Below, in pieces: positions 53,994 to 60,386 of a stretch of DNA of 60,386 nt. Within the stretch, counting starts at the first letter, position 1. Every line of letters starts with the position of its first letter. This DNA comes from an uncultured Pseudomonadota bacterium (GTDB lineage Bacteria; Myxococcota_A; UBA9160; PR03), in contig CAADGG010000008.1 of NCBI GenBank assembly GCA_900696485.1, forward strand, positions 1 to 60,386, in the 5' to 3' direction. Under the pieces are notes generated by a model. The model was not told where the DNA came from. It saw only the letters and a list, made by a program, of their open reading frames with translations, and made no database searches. Both the position numbers and the translations under genes were made by a program.

Positions 53994-55157
53994 TCAGCTC
54001 TGCGACACGCGCGGATCCACCGTGAGCGCCCACGCCTGGATTCCGCCGCTGAGGTTCCACACGTCCGCGAATCCGTGCTCGTGCAGGATCCGGCATGCCT
54101 GCGCGCTGCGGACGCCGGAACGACAGTGCACGACGACCGGGCGTTCCTTCCAGTCGGACAGCTCGCCGATCCGCGCAGGCAGCTCGCCGAGCGGCACGAG
54201 CCGGGTCCCGGCGAGGTGGGCAGCGCGCCATTCATCTGGTTCGCGCACGTCGAGGAACAGGAAGTTCTCGCCGCGTTGCTGCATCGCTGCGACCTCCGCG
54301 GCGCTGCGCGCGCGATCCCACGCGGCTCCCGGCTCGCGCGACACGCCGCAGAACCCCTCGTAATCGATCAACGCGGTGACGGTCGGCTGCTCGCCACACA
54401 CCGGGCACTGCGGATCCTTGCGCAGGCGGAACTCCTGGAAACCCATCTCCAGCGCATCGTACTGGAGCAGACGACCGATCAGCGGCTCTCCGATGCCGGC
54501 CAGCAGCTTGATCGTCTCGGTGGCCTGGATCAGCGCGATGAGGCCCGGCAGCACGCCGAGCACGCCGCCTTCGGCACAGGACGGCACGCTGCCCGGCGGC
54601 GGCGGCTCCGGATACAGGCAGCGATAGCAGGGGCCACGACGCGCATCGAAGACGGTCGCCTGCCCCTCGAAGCGGAAGATCGAGCCGTGCACGTTCGGCT
54701 TGCCGAGCAACACGCAGGCGTCGTTCGCGAGGTAGCGCGTCGGAAAGTTGTCGGTGCCGTCGACGATGACGTCGAAGTCCGCGAGCAGCGACAGCGCGTC
54801 GTCAGCCGTGAGTCGTTGCGCGAACGTTTCGACCCGGACGTCGGGATTGAGCGCGACGATCCGCTCCCGCGCGACGTCCACCTTCGACCGGCCGATGTCG
54901 CGCGTGCCATACAGCACCTGACGCTGCAGGTTCGAGGCCTCGACGACGTCGAAATCGACGAGACCGAGCGTGCCGACGCCGGCGGCGGCCAGGTACTGCG
55001 CGAGCGGGCAGCCGAGTCCGCCGGCACCGATCAGCAGCACCCGTGCGGCCAGCAGCTTCTGCTGCGCTTCGGCTCCGAACGCCGGCAGCTCCAGATGGCG
55101 CCGGTAGCGCTCGTACTGATCCGGCCGGAACGGAGGGGTCGGCAGCGGCGTCGTCAC
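53994..55157 (-). CDS. MoeZ/ThiF-like E1 adenylyltransferase fused to rhodanese
   Basis: 387 residues. The ThiF/MoeB domain (about 1-255) has the ATP site LLIGAGGLGCPLAQYL, DFDVVEASNLQRQVLYGT, DGTDNFPTRYLANDAC, zinc Cys pairs in CYRCLYPE and CPVCGE, and the catalytic Cys region. The C-terminal rhodanese domain (about 280-380) has the persulfide loop VVHCRSGVRSAQACRIL. Such proteins adenylate and thiocarboxylate small ubiquitin-like sulfur carriers (ThiS, MoaD, CysO). No carrier gene is adjacent. GTG 55157 is 6 nt after TAGCCT, a leaderless pattern. Confidence 0.93.
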   Translation of the reverse strand: MTTPLPTPPFRPDQYERYRRHLELPAFGAEAQQKLLAARVLLIGAGGLGCPLAQYLAAAGVGTLGLVDFDVVEASNLQRQVLYGTRDIGRSKVDVARERIVALNPDVRVETFAQRLTADDALSLLADFDVIVDGTDNFPTRYLANDACVLLGKPNVHGSIFRFEGQATVFDARRGPCYRCLYPEPPPPGSVPSCAEGGVLGVLPGLIALIQATETIKLLAGIGEPLIGRLLQYDALEMGFQEFRLRKDPQCPVCGEQPTVTALIDYEGFCGVSREPGAAWDRARSAAEVAAMQQRGENFLFLDVREPDEWRAAHLAGTRLVPLGELPARIGELSDWKERPVVVHCRSGVRSAQACRILHEHGFADVWNLSGGIQAWALTVDPRVSQS

Positions 55158-55163
55158 GATCGA

Positions 55164-55169
55164 AGGCTA
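55164..55169 (-). promoter_or_regulatory. -10-like box before the MoeZ-like gene
   Basis: TAGCCT on the minus strand ends 6 nt before GTG 55157; no ribosome-binding site fits between. Confidence 0.45.
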
Positions 55170-55241
55170 CCGGACCCATCCGCGCTCGACGAGGGCCGAA
55201 CACCGCGACGCACCGTCCGGAATCAGCGCCCGCACGGCGAA

Positions 55242-55270
55242 AGGCCCTCCGCGCGACGCGCGGAGGGCCT
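55242..55270 (-). terminator. Strong hairpin terminator
   Basis: AGGCCCTCCGCGC and GCGCGGAGGGCCT form a perfect 13-bp stem with the 3-nt loop GAC. It begins 29 bp after the stop of the exported 114-residue protein, on its minus-strand 3' side, and is followed by TTTCG. This is the best factor-independent terminator candidate of the window. Confidence 0.7.
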
Positions 55271-55298
55271 CGAAACCCGAGCTTCCGAGGGGGGGCCG

Positions 55299-55643
55299 CT
55301 ACTCCTCCTCGCCCGCTTCTTCCTTCGGCGGGATCACGATCACCTTGTAGGCCTTGCGCGGCTTGTCGATGAACTTCCACTCGACGGTGGCCCACTCCCC
55401 CTTCTTGATCTCATCCCAGGTCGTCTTCTCGCCCTCGACCACCGTCTCGTCGAGCTTGGTGAACGAGACCTTGTCGCCCTGGCGGTTGTCGATGATGATC
55501 TTCTTGGAACTGATCGAGTCCACCTTGCCGGTGAACTCGCGCATCTGCGCCGCGGCCGGAGCCGCGCCGGCCAGCGCGAGGCCCAGCACGACGGCGAACG
55601 TGAGCAAGGTGGTGTTCCAGGTGATGCGAGCAATCGCGGGCAT
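55299..55643 (-). CDS. Exported hypothetical protein
   Basis: 114 residues. A signal peptide (TLLTFAVVLGLALAGAAPAAAQ) precedes a small beta-rich domain (REFTGKVDSISSKKIIIDNR, EWATVEWKFIDKPRKAYKVI) ending in an acidic EEAGEEE tail. The pattern of a strand-rich domain with 'G-x-V-x-x-I' start looks like an OB-fold or DUF5666-type exported domain, but I am not sure. It is a single gene closed by a strong hairpin; the 197 bp upstream to tRNA-Leu hold nothing recognisable. Confidence 0.65.
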   Translation of the reverse strand: MPAIARITWNTTLLTFAVVLGLALAGAAPAAAQMREFTGKVDSISSKKIIIDNRQGDKVSFTKLDETVVEGEKTTWDEIKKGEWATVEWKFIDKPRKAYKVIVIPPKEEAGEEE

Positions 55644-55840
55644 GGTTCCTGACTCCTTGTTGCGACGCCGCCTGCCGCGGCGCATGGGTCTCGAGAGCAA
55701 CGGCCGATTCGACGCGACCTCCGCCGTCGTATTCGTCCGGCGATCTGCGCCGTCCCGATCGCCGGTCGTTTCCCGCTGCGACGCGCCGACGCTCGCACCG
55801 TCCTCCCCCCCGAGGCGACGCGACCGCGCGACGATGGAGG

Positions 55841-55928
55841 TGGTGCCGGAGGTGGGATTCGAACCCACACGGCCGCAAGGGCCGGGGCATTTTGAGTGCC
55901 CTGCGTATGCCAATTCCGCCACTCCGGC
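55841..55928 (-). tRNA. tRNA-Leu (anticodon CAA)
   Basis: 88 nt with encoded CCA. The acceptor GCCGGAG pairs with CTCCGGC. The anticodon arm GGGCA-CTCAAAA-TGCCC gives CAA, and the long class II variable arm GGCCCTTGCGGCC is present. TATGCT (55942-55947 on the complementary strand) 13 nt upstream is a likely -10 box. Confidence 0.93.
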
Positions 55929-55941
55929 CAGCGGGCGCGCG

Positions 55942-55947
55942 AGCATA
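55942..55947 (-). promoter_or_regulatory. -10 box TATGCT of tRNA-Leu
   Basis: TATGCT on the minus strand ends 13 nt before the mature 5' end of tRNA-Leu(CAA). No clear -35 box was found. Confidence 0.45.
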
Positions 55948-56029
55948 CCACCACGGATCGTCCGCGGCAGCGGGCGCCACGGCGCCCACGATCGCGCGCA
56001 GCACGTCGCCCCAAGGGGGAGCGTCGCTC

Positions 56030-56058
56030 TTGTCAGCGCCGAAGTCGGGCGATAGCTT
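56030..56058 (+). promoter_or_regulatory. Promoter of tRNA-Ala
   Basis: TTGTCA (56030-56035) and TAGCTT (56053-56058) are spaced by 17 bp and lie 25 nt before tRNA-Ala. This is one of two full -35/-10 pairs seen, and it again shows a TAGnnT -10. Confidence 0.6.
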
Positions 56059-56083
56059 GCGCGGCTCGCCGAGAGAACCCGCT

Positions 56084-56159
<76 letters not shown>

Positions 56160-56229
56160 GCGGATTCCTCTTCTTCGGCAGGCACTTAGAGCGCATCGGC
56201 GCTTCCCGGATGAAACTGTAGTGTGTTGT

Positions 56230-56340
56230 TTGGTGTGCCGATTGGTGTGCGGGTGCTTCGAGCACTCGGCCACGAGGCGCACCGCGAGCGCGCCCGTTTG
56301 ACACCGTTCCGTTTCGCTTGGTGTGCCGATTGGTGTGCGG
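56230..56340. repeat. Paired direct repeats next to the integrase (probable arm-type sites)
   Basis: A 23-bp sequence beginning TTGGTGTGCCG and ending ATTGGTGTGCGG occurs at 56230-56252 and, unchanged, at 56318-56340, 88 bp apart. Each copy holds two GGTGTGC boxes. The position between tRNA-Ala and the integrase stop fits arm-type binding sites of a tyrosine integrase. That role is inferred. Confidence 0.65.
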
Positions 56341-56353
56341 ATCGCGGGCGCTG

Positions 56354-57547
56354 TCACTCGCCCCAGAGCGCTCGGTCGAGGCTCGCGGTCAGCGAATCCC
56401 GGTCGGGCGGGAGCGTGTGCGAGTAGACGTCCAGCACCATCTTCGCGCTGGCGTGGCCGAGGCGATCCGCAACGGCTCGCACGTTGCCGCCGGCCGTGAG
56501 CATCAACGTCGCGGCCGTATGCCGCAGATCGTAGACCCGGATCGACTCGGGCAGCCCGGCCTTCCGCAGTAGCGGGCGGAAGTCGCGGTTGCGCACGTTG
56601 GCGCCGTCCAGCGGCTCACCCGTCGGCGTGGCGAACACCAGGTCCCCGCTCGCGGCGTAAAGCTCGCCCGCCTTGAGCCGTTCCGCGGCCTGCGCCTTTC
56701 GGTGCCGTACCAGCAGCGGAACCAGCCCGGCCGGAAGCGGCACCGTCCGCTTGCTCCCGGCGGTCTTCGGCTCGTCGAAGTGGCGCGGCTCGTCTCCGAT
56801 CCCTCGAACGAGGGCCCGCTCGACCCGAAGCGTCGCGGATTCGAGGTCGAGGTCTGCCCAGCGCAGCGCAAGCGCTTCGCCCGGCCGCAGCCCGGTCGCC
56901 AGCATCAGCGAGAACAGCGCTTCGAGGCGATGCCCCTGCGCGGCCTCGTGGAGCTTCGCGCACTCCTCGGGCGAGAGCGCCCGCATGATGCGCTTCGACG
57001 ACCGGCGCGGCATCTCCACGTCCCGCGCTGGATTCGCGAGCAGCAGGCGCCAGCGCACCGCTTGCGAGAGCGCCGCGGATAGGACCGCGTGCGCGTAGCG
57101 GACCGTCTGCGGCGAGAGCGGCTCCACCTTCCGCGCCCGTCCCTTCCGCTTCGCTTTCCGATCAGGAACCGGACGTCCCTTTTCCAGCGCGCTCACCATC
57201 GCCTGCACGTCCAGAACGGTCAGCCGGTCGAGGCGCTTGTGTCCGATGTGCGGCTTGATGTAGCGGTCGGCCATCTCGGCATAGTGCGCCACGGTCGCCG
57301 CTCGCCTGCGCTTCCCTGCCGTGTCCTCGATCCACTTGTCGAGGAAGGCGGAGACCGTGAGCCCCTTCGATTCGATGACCACGCCGTGGTCCTTCTGCTC
57401 GAGGATGCCGCGGAGCGCGCGCTCGGCCTCGCGCCGGGTCCCGGTCACCATCCGCGAGCCGTAGCGCCGGGTGCCGTCGGCTCTTTCGCCGATGTACCAG
57501 CGCAGCAGCCACTTCCGATCGCCGCGCTTCACGATCTGACCAGCCAT
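56354..57547 (-). CDS. int: Tyrosine-recombinase integrase
   Basis: 397 residues. The N-terminal DNA-binding part has an arm-binding-like start (IVKRGDRKWLLRWYIG), then a SAM-like core-binding domain (VSAFLDKWIEDTAGKRRRAATVAHY). The catalytic domain carries Arg in MLATGLRPGEALALRW, Lys in EPKTAGSKRTVP, the H-x-x-R-type box VYDLRHTAATLM, LGHASAKMVLD and the nucleophile Tyr in DVYSHTLPPD. All catalytic positions look intact. It integrates and excises the element at tRNA-Ala, toward which its 3' end points. Confidence 0.93.
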   Translation of the reverse strand: MAGQIVKRGDRKWLLRWYIGERADGTRRYGSRMVTGTRREAERALRGILEQKDHGVVIESKGLTVSAFLDKWIEDTAGKRRRAATVAHYAEMADRYIKPHIGHKRLDRLTVLDVQAMVSALEKGRPVPDRKAKRKGRARKVEPLSPQTVRYAHAVLSAALSQAVRWRLLLANPARDVEMPRRSSKRIMRALSPEECAKLHEAAQGHRLEALFSLMLATGLRPGEALALRWADLDLESATLRVERALVRGIGDEPRHFDEPKTAGSKRTVPLPAGLVPLLVRHRKAQAAERLKAGELYAASGDLVFATPTGEPLDGANVRNRDFRPLLRKAGLPESIRVYDLRHTAATLMLTAGGNVRAVADRLGHASAKMVLDVYSHTLPPDRDSLTASLDRALWGE

Positions 57548-57619
57548 CGGTCACCCTCCCTTCACGCCGAACCCGGCCGCGCAGGATCGCCCAGGAGCGA
57601 CGATCGCGGGTCGGTCGGA

Positions 57620-57940
57620 CTACCGGACCCCCTCGCCGAACTCGTCCAGCAGCGTGCGCAGCTCCGCCGGCTCAAGCGCCGCAAGAGCACGCCGCGCGGC
57701 GGAAAGACGCCGCTGCGCATGACCGCGGCGCAGCCGAGCGTCCCGGCGGGTCCCGCGGTCGGACAACGCCGTGATGGTCGGCGGATTGTCCGACTCAACC
57801 ATGCGCTCGAACTCGTCCTCGGGGATCGCGGCGACGCGGAGCGCCTGCACAAGCTGATGCCGAGACATTCCCGCGGCTCGGCCGGCAGCGAGCGCGGCTC
57901 GCCATCCGGTGCGGGTGCCCGTACCAGCGCGGGCCGTCAT
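57620..57940 (-). CDS. Small mobile-element protein, replication/partition-like motif
   Basis: 106 residues. GMSRHQLVQALRVAAIPEDE followed by FERMVESDNPPTITALSDRG is a motif often seen in phage and plasmid proteins near ParB-like or helix-turn-helix segments; I do not know a function. Its ATG 57940 overlaps the stop of the upstream gene (ATGA). It lies 72 bp before the integrase start on the same strand. Confidence 0.55.
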   Translation of the reverse strand: MTARAGTGTRTGWRAALAAGRAAGMSRHQLVQALRVAAIPEDEFERMVESDNPPTITALSDRGTRRDARLRRGHAQRRLSAARRALAALEPAELRTLLDEFGEGVR

Positions 57941-58149
57941 CGGGTCCCCTTCCGTCGCGCTGCCCGCAGCGCCGCTTCACGTACCCAGACCGCCAGCGGC
58001 GATCCGTCGGCGGCGGATGCAACGGCCTCGCGCTCGGCATCGTTGAGAACCACAAGGACCGCGTGCCGGCGGCGCTCGGATTCCGGCAACGGCTTCGGAC
58101 CCGAGCCCGGCCGTGCGCCACCCCATTCGCTGCGCTTCTTCGCTGCCAT
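57937..58149 (-). CDS. Small basic protein, mobilisation/RHH-like
   Basis: 70 residues from ATG 58149. The start AKKRSEWGGARPGSGPKPLP and the following VLVVLNDAEREAVASAADGS, then PLAVWVREAALRAARR, resemble small DNA-binding accessory proteins of plasmids and phages (MobC/ribbon-helix-helix-like). A longer form from TTG 58185 would overlap the preceding stop (TTGA), so the start is uncertain. Both ends overlap neighbouring genes of the chain. Confidence 0.5.
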   Translation of the reverse strand: MAAKKRSEWGGARPGSGPKPLPESERRRHAVLVVLNDAEREAVASAADGSPLAVWVREAALRAARRKGTR

Positions 58150-58181
58150 CCCCTGCATTCTACTTGGACGCCACTTAGCCG

Positions 58182-58433
58182 TCAAGCGGCCTTCCCGCGC
58201 TGCCCCCGCAGCCGAGCCCGCATCGCCGAGCGGATGGCGTCCGCGTCCACGTCAAGAATCGAGAGCCAGCTTTCGAGACGGGGATCGGCGTCATCGGTGA
58301 GGAACCGCCGCGCCGCGTCCCGCTCCTCCGGCCGGATCCAGCCTGCCCTGGACGTGGCCATGACGACGGCGTTCTCGATCACGGCAGCAGCCAGCGCCCG
58401 CAGCGCAGCCCGGTCGGTCTCGGCGTCGGTCAT
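58182..58433 (-). CDS. Small mobile-element protein, unknown
   Basis: 83 residues, helical (TDRAALRALAAAVIENAVVM, PEERDAARRFLTDDADPRLE). No family recognised. ATG 58433 overlaps the upstream stop in ATGA form, which supports the start and translational coupling within the chain. Confidence 0.5.
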   Translation of the reverse strand: MTDAETDRAALRALAAAVIENAVVMATSRAGWIRPEERDAARRFLTDDADPRLESWLSILDVDADAIRSAMRARLRGQRGKAA

Positions 58434-58732
58434 CGGTCGCGCACCTCGATCGGCCCGTGTTTCAGCTCCGCGAGCAAGTCCTCGAGCGCGTGCAGCGCCG
58501 CATCGAGGCGTTGGCGTGCGAAGTACGGCCAGTCGTCCACGCGCGGACCGTACCAGCGCAAGTAGCGTTGCTCTCGGTAGACCACGGCGTCCGCGAGTTC
58601 CTCGGCTTCATCGAGGCCGATTAGCTCGGGGTGGTCCCAGCGGAACGGCTCGGCCTCCGCCCTGCCACGCTCGCGGCGGCCGCGGTCGAAACGCTGCTGG
58701 ATGAACTCGCGCGCATCCGTCGGCAGCGTCAC
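58430..58732 (-). CDS. Small mobile-element protein, unknown
   Basis: 100 residues. LPTDAREFIQQRFDRGRRER, then DEAEELADAVVYREQRYLRW and PYFARQRLDAALHALEDLLA, suggest a helical protein like those found in phage regions; function unknown. GTG 58732 forms a GTGA overlap with the upstream stop, which decides the start over the longer open frame. Confidence 0.5.
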   Translation of the reverse strand: MTLPTDAREFIQQRFDRGRRERGRAEAEPFRWDHPELIGLDEAEELADAVVYREQRYLRWYGPRVDDWPYFARQRLDAALHALEDLLAELKHGPIEVRDR

Positions 58733-58956
58733 TTGCGCGGTCCCCACCACGCCCGCGCTGCCTCGCGCTGCCGCTCGATTCGGGCCTGCTCGGCGCGCCG
58801 CTGCCATGCCTCCGGCGGCGGAACCGTGCGCTGCCAGCCCGAAGGCTCACGCGGTCGCGGCGGGTCGATGCGTCCCCCGAGATGCCAGCCGTACAACTTG
58901 CTGCTGCTGCTCGGCGGCGGGCGGCGGCGAAGTCGTCGAAGCCATCGGCGGAACAT
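58729..58956 (-). CDS. Small basic mobile-element protein, unknown
   Basis: 75 residues. It is very basic at its start (FRRWLRRLRRRPP) and Arg/Trp/Gln-rich at its end (WQRRAEQARIERQREAARAW). The end overlaps the following gene in GTGA form, as in the rest of the chain. The start could also be ATG 59019. An alternative frame (58847-59062) overlaps it, so certainty is low. Confidence 0.4.
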   Translation of the reverse strand: MFRRWLRRLRRRPPPSSSSKLYGWHLGGRIDPPRPREPSGWQRTVPPPEAWQRRAEQARIERQREAARAWWGPRK

Positions 58957-59062
58957 GCGCGTCAACCTCGCGTGTCGGGAACTTCGGCCCCGCCGCGCAA
59001 CGCCAGGAGTAGACGCCACGCGGCGGAGCCCTGCGGTCGGCGGGCGCGCCCAACTGCGCCAC
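58847..59062 (-). CDS. Possible small mobile-element ORF overlapping its neighbour
   Basis: 71 codons starting AQLGAPADRRAPPRGVYSW and containing AAEQQQQVVRLA. It would fill the gap between the capsid gene and the small-gene chain, but it overlaps the neighbouring frame by about 110 nt and has no visible ribosome-binding site. It may be real or a shadow. Confidence 0.25.
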   Translation of the reverse strand: MAQLGAPADRRAPPRGVYSWRCAAGPKFPTREVDAHVPPMASTTSPPPAAEQQQQVVRLASRGTHRPAATA

Positions 59063-59114
59063 CGATGCGCGGGGAAAGGGAACCCGCGCGCCGGCTGCCG
59101 CTCGCAGCGGATCG

Positions 59115-60110
59115 TTACGGTGCCGGCGTGTAGACCATCGCCTTCGGGTCCGCGGGTCCGACGCCGAACTCAGTCAGCAGCCGGAACTGCACGCCATCGG
59201 AATCGAAGTCGCGGGCCGACTCGAAGATGAAGGGCCGGCGGAACACGCCACCGTGAACCCATCCCGGCCGCTGCGCCGGGTCGCTCGCGACGTAGAAGCC
59301 GGTGGACAGATGGCCCGAAGCGATGACGCCGAGCGGCGTCTCACCAGGGACGGCCAGGTCGCGCGCCAGGGTGCGGGCCGTCGTCTCGGATGCCGGCGGT
59401 ACGAGCAGGAATCGAGCGCCGAGCGACAGCGGCGTCCCGGATGCCGAGAGCATCCCGCGCAGCGCACCCACGGCGGCGGCGAGGCTGGTAGCGTTCAATG
59501 CGGCGGCAGAGAGCAGGTTCCCGCGTGCGGTTGCGAAGTAGGCGACGCCATCCGCGAGCGTCGGGCCTGCGCCGGACGCGGAGGTCAGCAGCGAGAAGAA
59601 CACCGTCTCCCGCGCGTCGATTGCTGCCTGCGCCGCGGATTCGGCGATGCTCGCGAGCGAGCCGGAATCGTCGTTGATGACGCTGCGGCGGGTCAGACGC
59701 CACAGCGCGGCCTTGGTGACCTTGACCACCGTCTCGCCGGTGTCGTCGATGGTTCCCGCGCGCAGCTCGCCGCGCTCGCCCAGGTCGAGCAGCGCCAGGT
59801 CCGGCGGCGGGACGACGTTCGACGGCCTGAAGTCTCTGAACGCGGTTTCTCTCGCGAGCAACCTATGCGCCGGCGTCGCTGCCGCGAATCGTTCGAGCGC
59901 GACCACTTCGGCGGCATCGCGGAGCAGCGACGCGAAGTCGCTCGTTCCCTGCTCGCCACCGGCCAGCGTCTCGAAGGCGGCGAGCTTGCATCCCGAGTAG
60001 ATGTCCTTTAGGGACTGGTTACCGCGCAATCGAGCGGCGAGGGATGCTACCTGCGCCCGGTGCAGGTCGCGGTCGACGCGGGCGTCGATGTCGAAGCCAA
60101 GAACACTCAT
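59115..60110 (-). CDS. Phage-type major capsid protein
   Basis: 331 residues. The central and C-terminal blocks are those of tailed-phage (HK97-fold) capsid proteins: ETVVKVTKAALWRLTRRSVI, DDSGSLASIAESAAQAAIDA, LSLGARFLLVPPASETTA, GFYVASDPAQRPGWVHGGVF, and RPFIFESARDFDSDGVQFRL followed by the ending FGVGPADPKAMVY. It resembles the capsid part of protease-capsid proteins of Mu-like and related phages. ATG 60110 is preceded by AAAGG. A GTG at 60227, overlapping the upstream stop, is in frame and could give a form 39 residues longer. No terminase or portal gene is in view; those would lie beyond the right edge. Confidence 0.75.
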   Translation of the reverse strand: MSVLGFDIDARVDRDLHRAQVASLAARLRGNQSLKDIYSGCKLAAFETLAGGEQGTSDFASLLRDAAEVVALERFAAATPAHRLLARETAFRDFRPSNVVPPPDLALLDLGERGELRAGTIDDTGETVVKVTKAALWRLTRRSVINDDSGSLASIAESAAQAAIDARETVFFSLLTSASGAGPTLADGVAYFATARGNLLSAAALNATSLAAAVGALRGMLSASGTPLSLGARFLLVPPASETTARTLARDLAVPGETPLGVIASGHLSTGFYVASDPAQRPGWVHGGVFRRPFIFESARDFDSDGVQFRLLTEFGVGPADPKAMVYTPAP

Positions 60111-60226
60111 GGTTGTAGCCTTTCTGTTTGCGCGCCGCGCTTCAGCGGCGGCGTCAGCGTCGGCGCGGCGCGCCAAGTGCTCGCGGTAGGCGGTCTCGCC
60201 GCGCCCGCGCCATGCCGGCGGCAGCA

Positions 60227-60386
60227 CTACGTGGCCTCCGGCTCGAACGCATCGCGCAACGCGGCGGCCAGGCGCAGGCCCTCGGCGCGGCCGCGGCACA
60301 AGATCGTCACGCGCTCGCGCTCATCAGCGACGCTACGAACGAGCAAGCGGTCCCCGTCGCGCTCGATCGAGAGCGAATCGGTTGTC
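60227..60386 (-). CDS. C-terminal end of an unknown mobile-element protein (partial)
   Basis: The last 52 codons of a gene entering from beyond the window (LSIERDGDRLLVRSVADERE, VTILCRGRAEGLRLAAALRD, then FEPEAT and TAG). Its stop overlaps a GTG that is in frame with the capsid gene. No family can be assigned from this fragment. Confidence 0.5.
   Translation of the reverse strand, partial: TTDSLSIERDGDRLLVRSVADERERVTILCRGRAEGLRLAAALRDAFEPEAT

Overview
This 60.4 kb window is very GC-rich chromosomal DNA of a free-living Gram-negative bacterium. It holds a lipoprotein, RND/outer-membrane efflux genes, a PEP-CTERM protein and ispH of the MEP pathway. The run proC - divIVA - yggU, the class I plus class II fumarases, the selenocysteine tRNA and the dispersed GGGTCGGGTTCG-type repeats suggest a high-GC 'deltaproteobacterial' lineage (Myxococcota, Binatota or a relative). 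That placement is inference and only tentative. Almost all real genes are tightly packed, and the long antisense ORFs are GC-driven shadows.

Layout. 1-3010: wreckage of IS91-like transposases, three fragments in alternating orientation joined through a palindrome. 3437-3921: a PIN-domain (VapC-like) toxin with only the tail of its antitoxin. 3990-13000: housekeeping genes (ispH, MATE exporter, DsbA-like protein, clpS-clpA, FemAB-like acyltransferase, DASS transporter). 13007-14104: methyltransferase, followed by a 44-bp-arm perfect palindrome. 14267-23955: a copper/silver island on one strand (CsoR with its operator, copper P-type ATPase, Cys-rich exported protein, CusC, CusB, CusA, CusF). 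24422-30116: transaldolase, YghU-like GST, LLM oxidoreductase, a bS18 with a Gly-rich extension, an SRPBCC protein and a ThDP enzyme. 30141-36941: GT8-like glycosyltransferase plus 2OG oxygenase, fumC, a PAS histidine kinase and class I fumarase. 37063-48011: DUF2203, then maf - yggS - proC - divIVA - yggU - fmdB - folD - gcvT - gcvH - gcvPA - gcvPB - M48 protease. 48047-55643: MerR-TPR regulator, selC, PEP-CTERM protein, uvrA, small proteins, MoeZ-like E1/rhodanese. 55841-60386: tRNA-Leu, tRNA-Ala, then a mobile element (integrase, a chain of overlapping small genes, major capsid protein) running off the right edge.

How genes work together. The copper island pairs cytoplasmic sensing (CsoR) and inner-membrane export (P-type ATPase) with trans-envelope efflux (CusCBA) and a periplasmic metallochaperone (CusF). 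FolD and the split glycine cleavage system form one translationally coupled C1 module: GcvTHP makes methylene-THF and FolD oxidises it. ClpS delivers substrates to ClpA.

A genome-wide habit is visible. Many protein genes start only 6-10 nt after a TANNNT box (often TAGnnT), and the same box stands just before selC and tRNA-Ala, so leaderless transcription seems common here. Other highlights are an apparent ATT start codon on the copper ATPase, the palindromic IS91 junction, the toxin orphaned from its antitoxin, the Gly-rich bS18, and the capsid-bearing element at tRNA-Ala.
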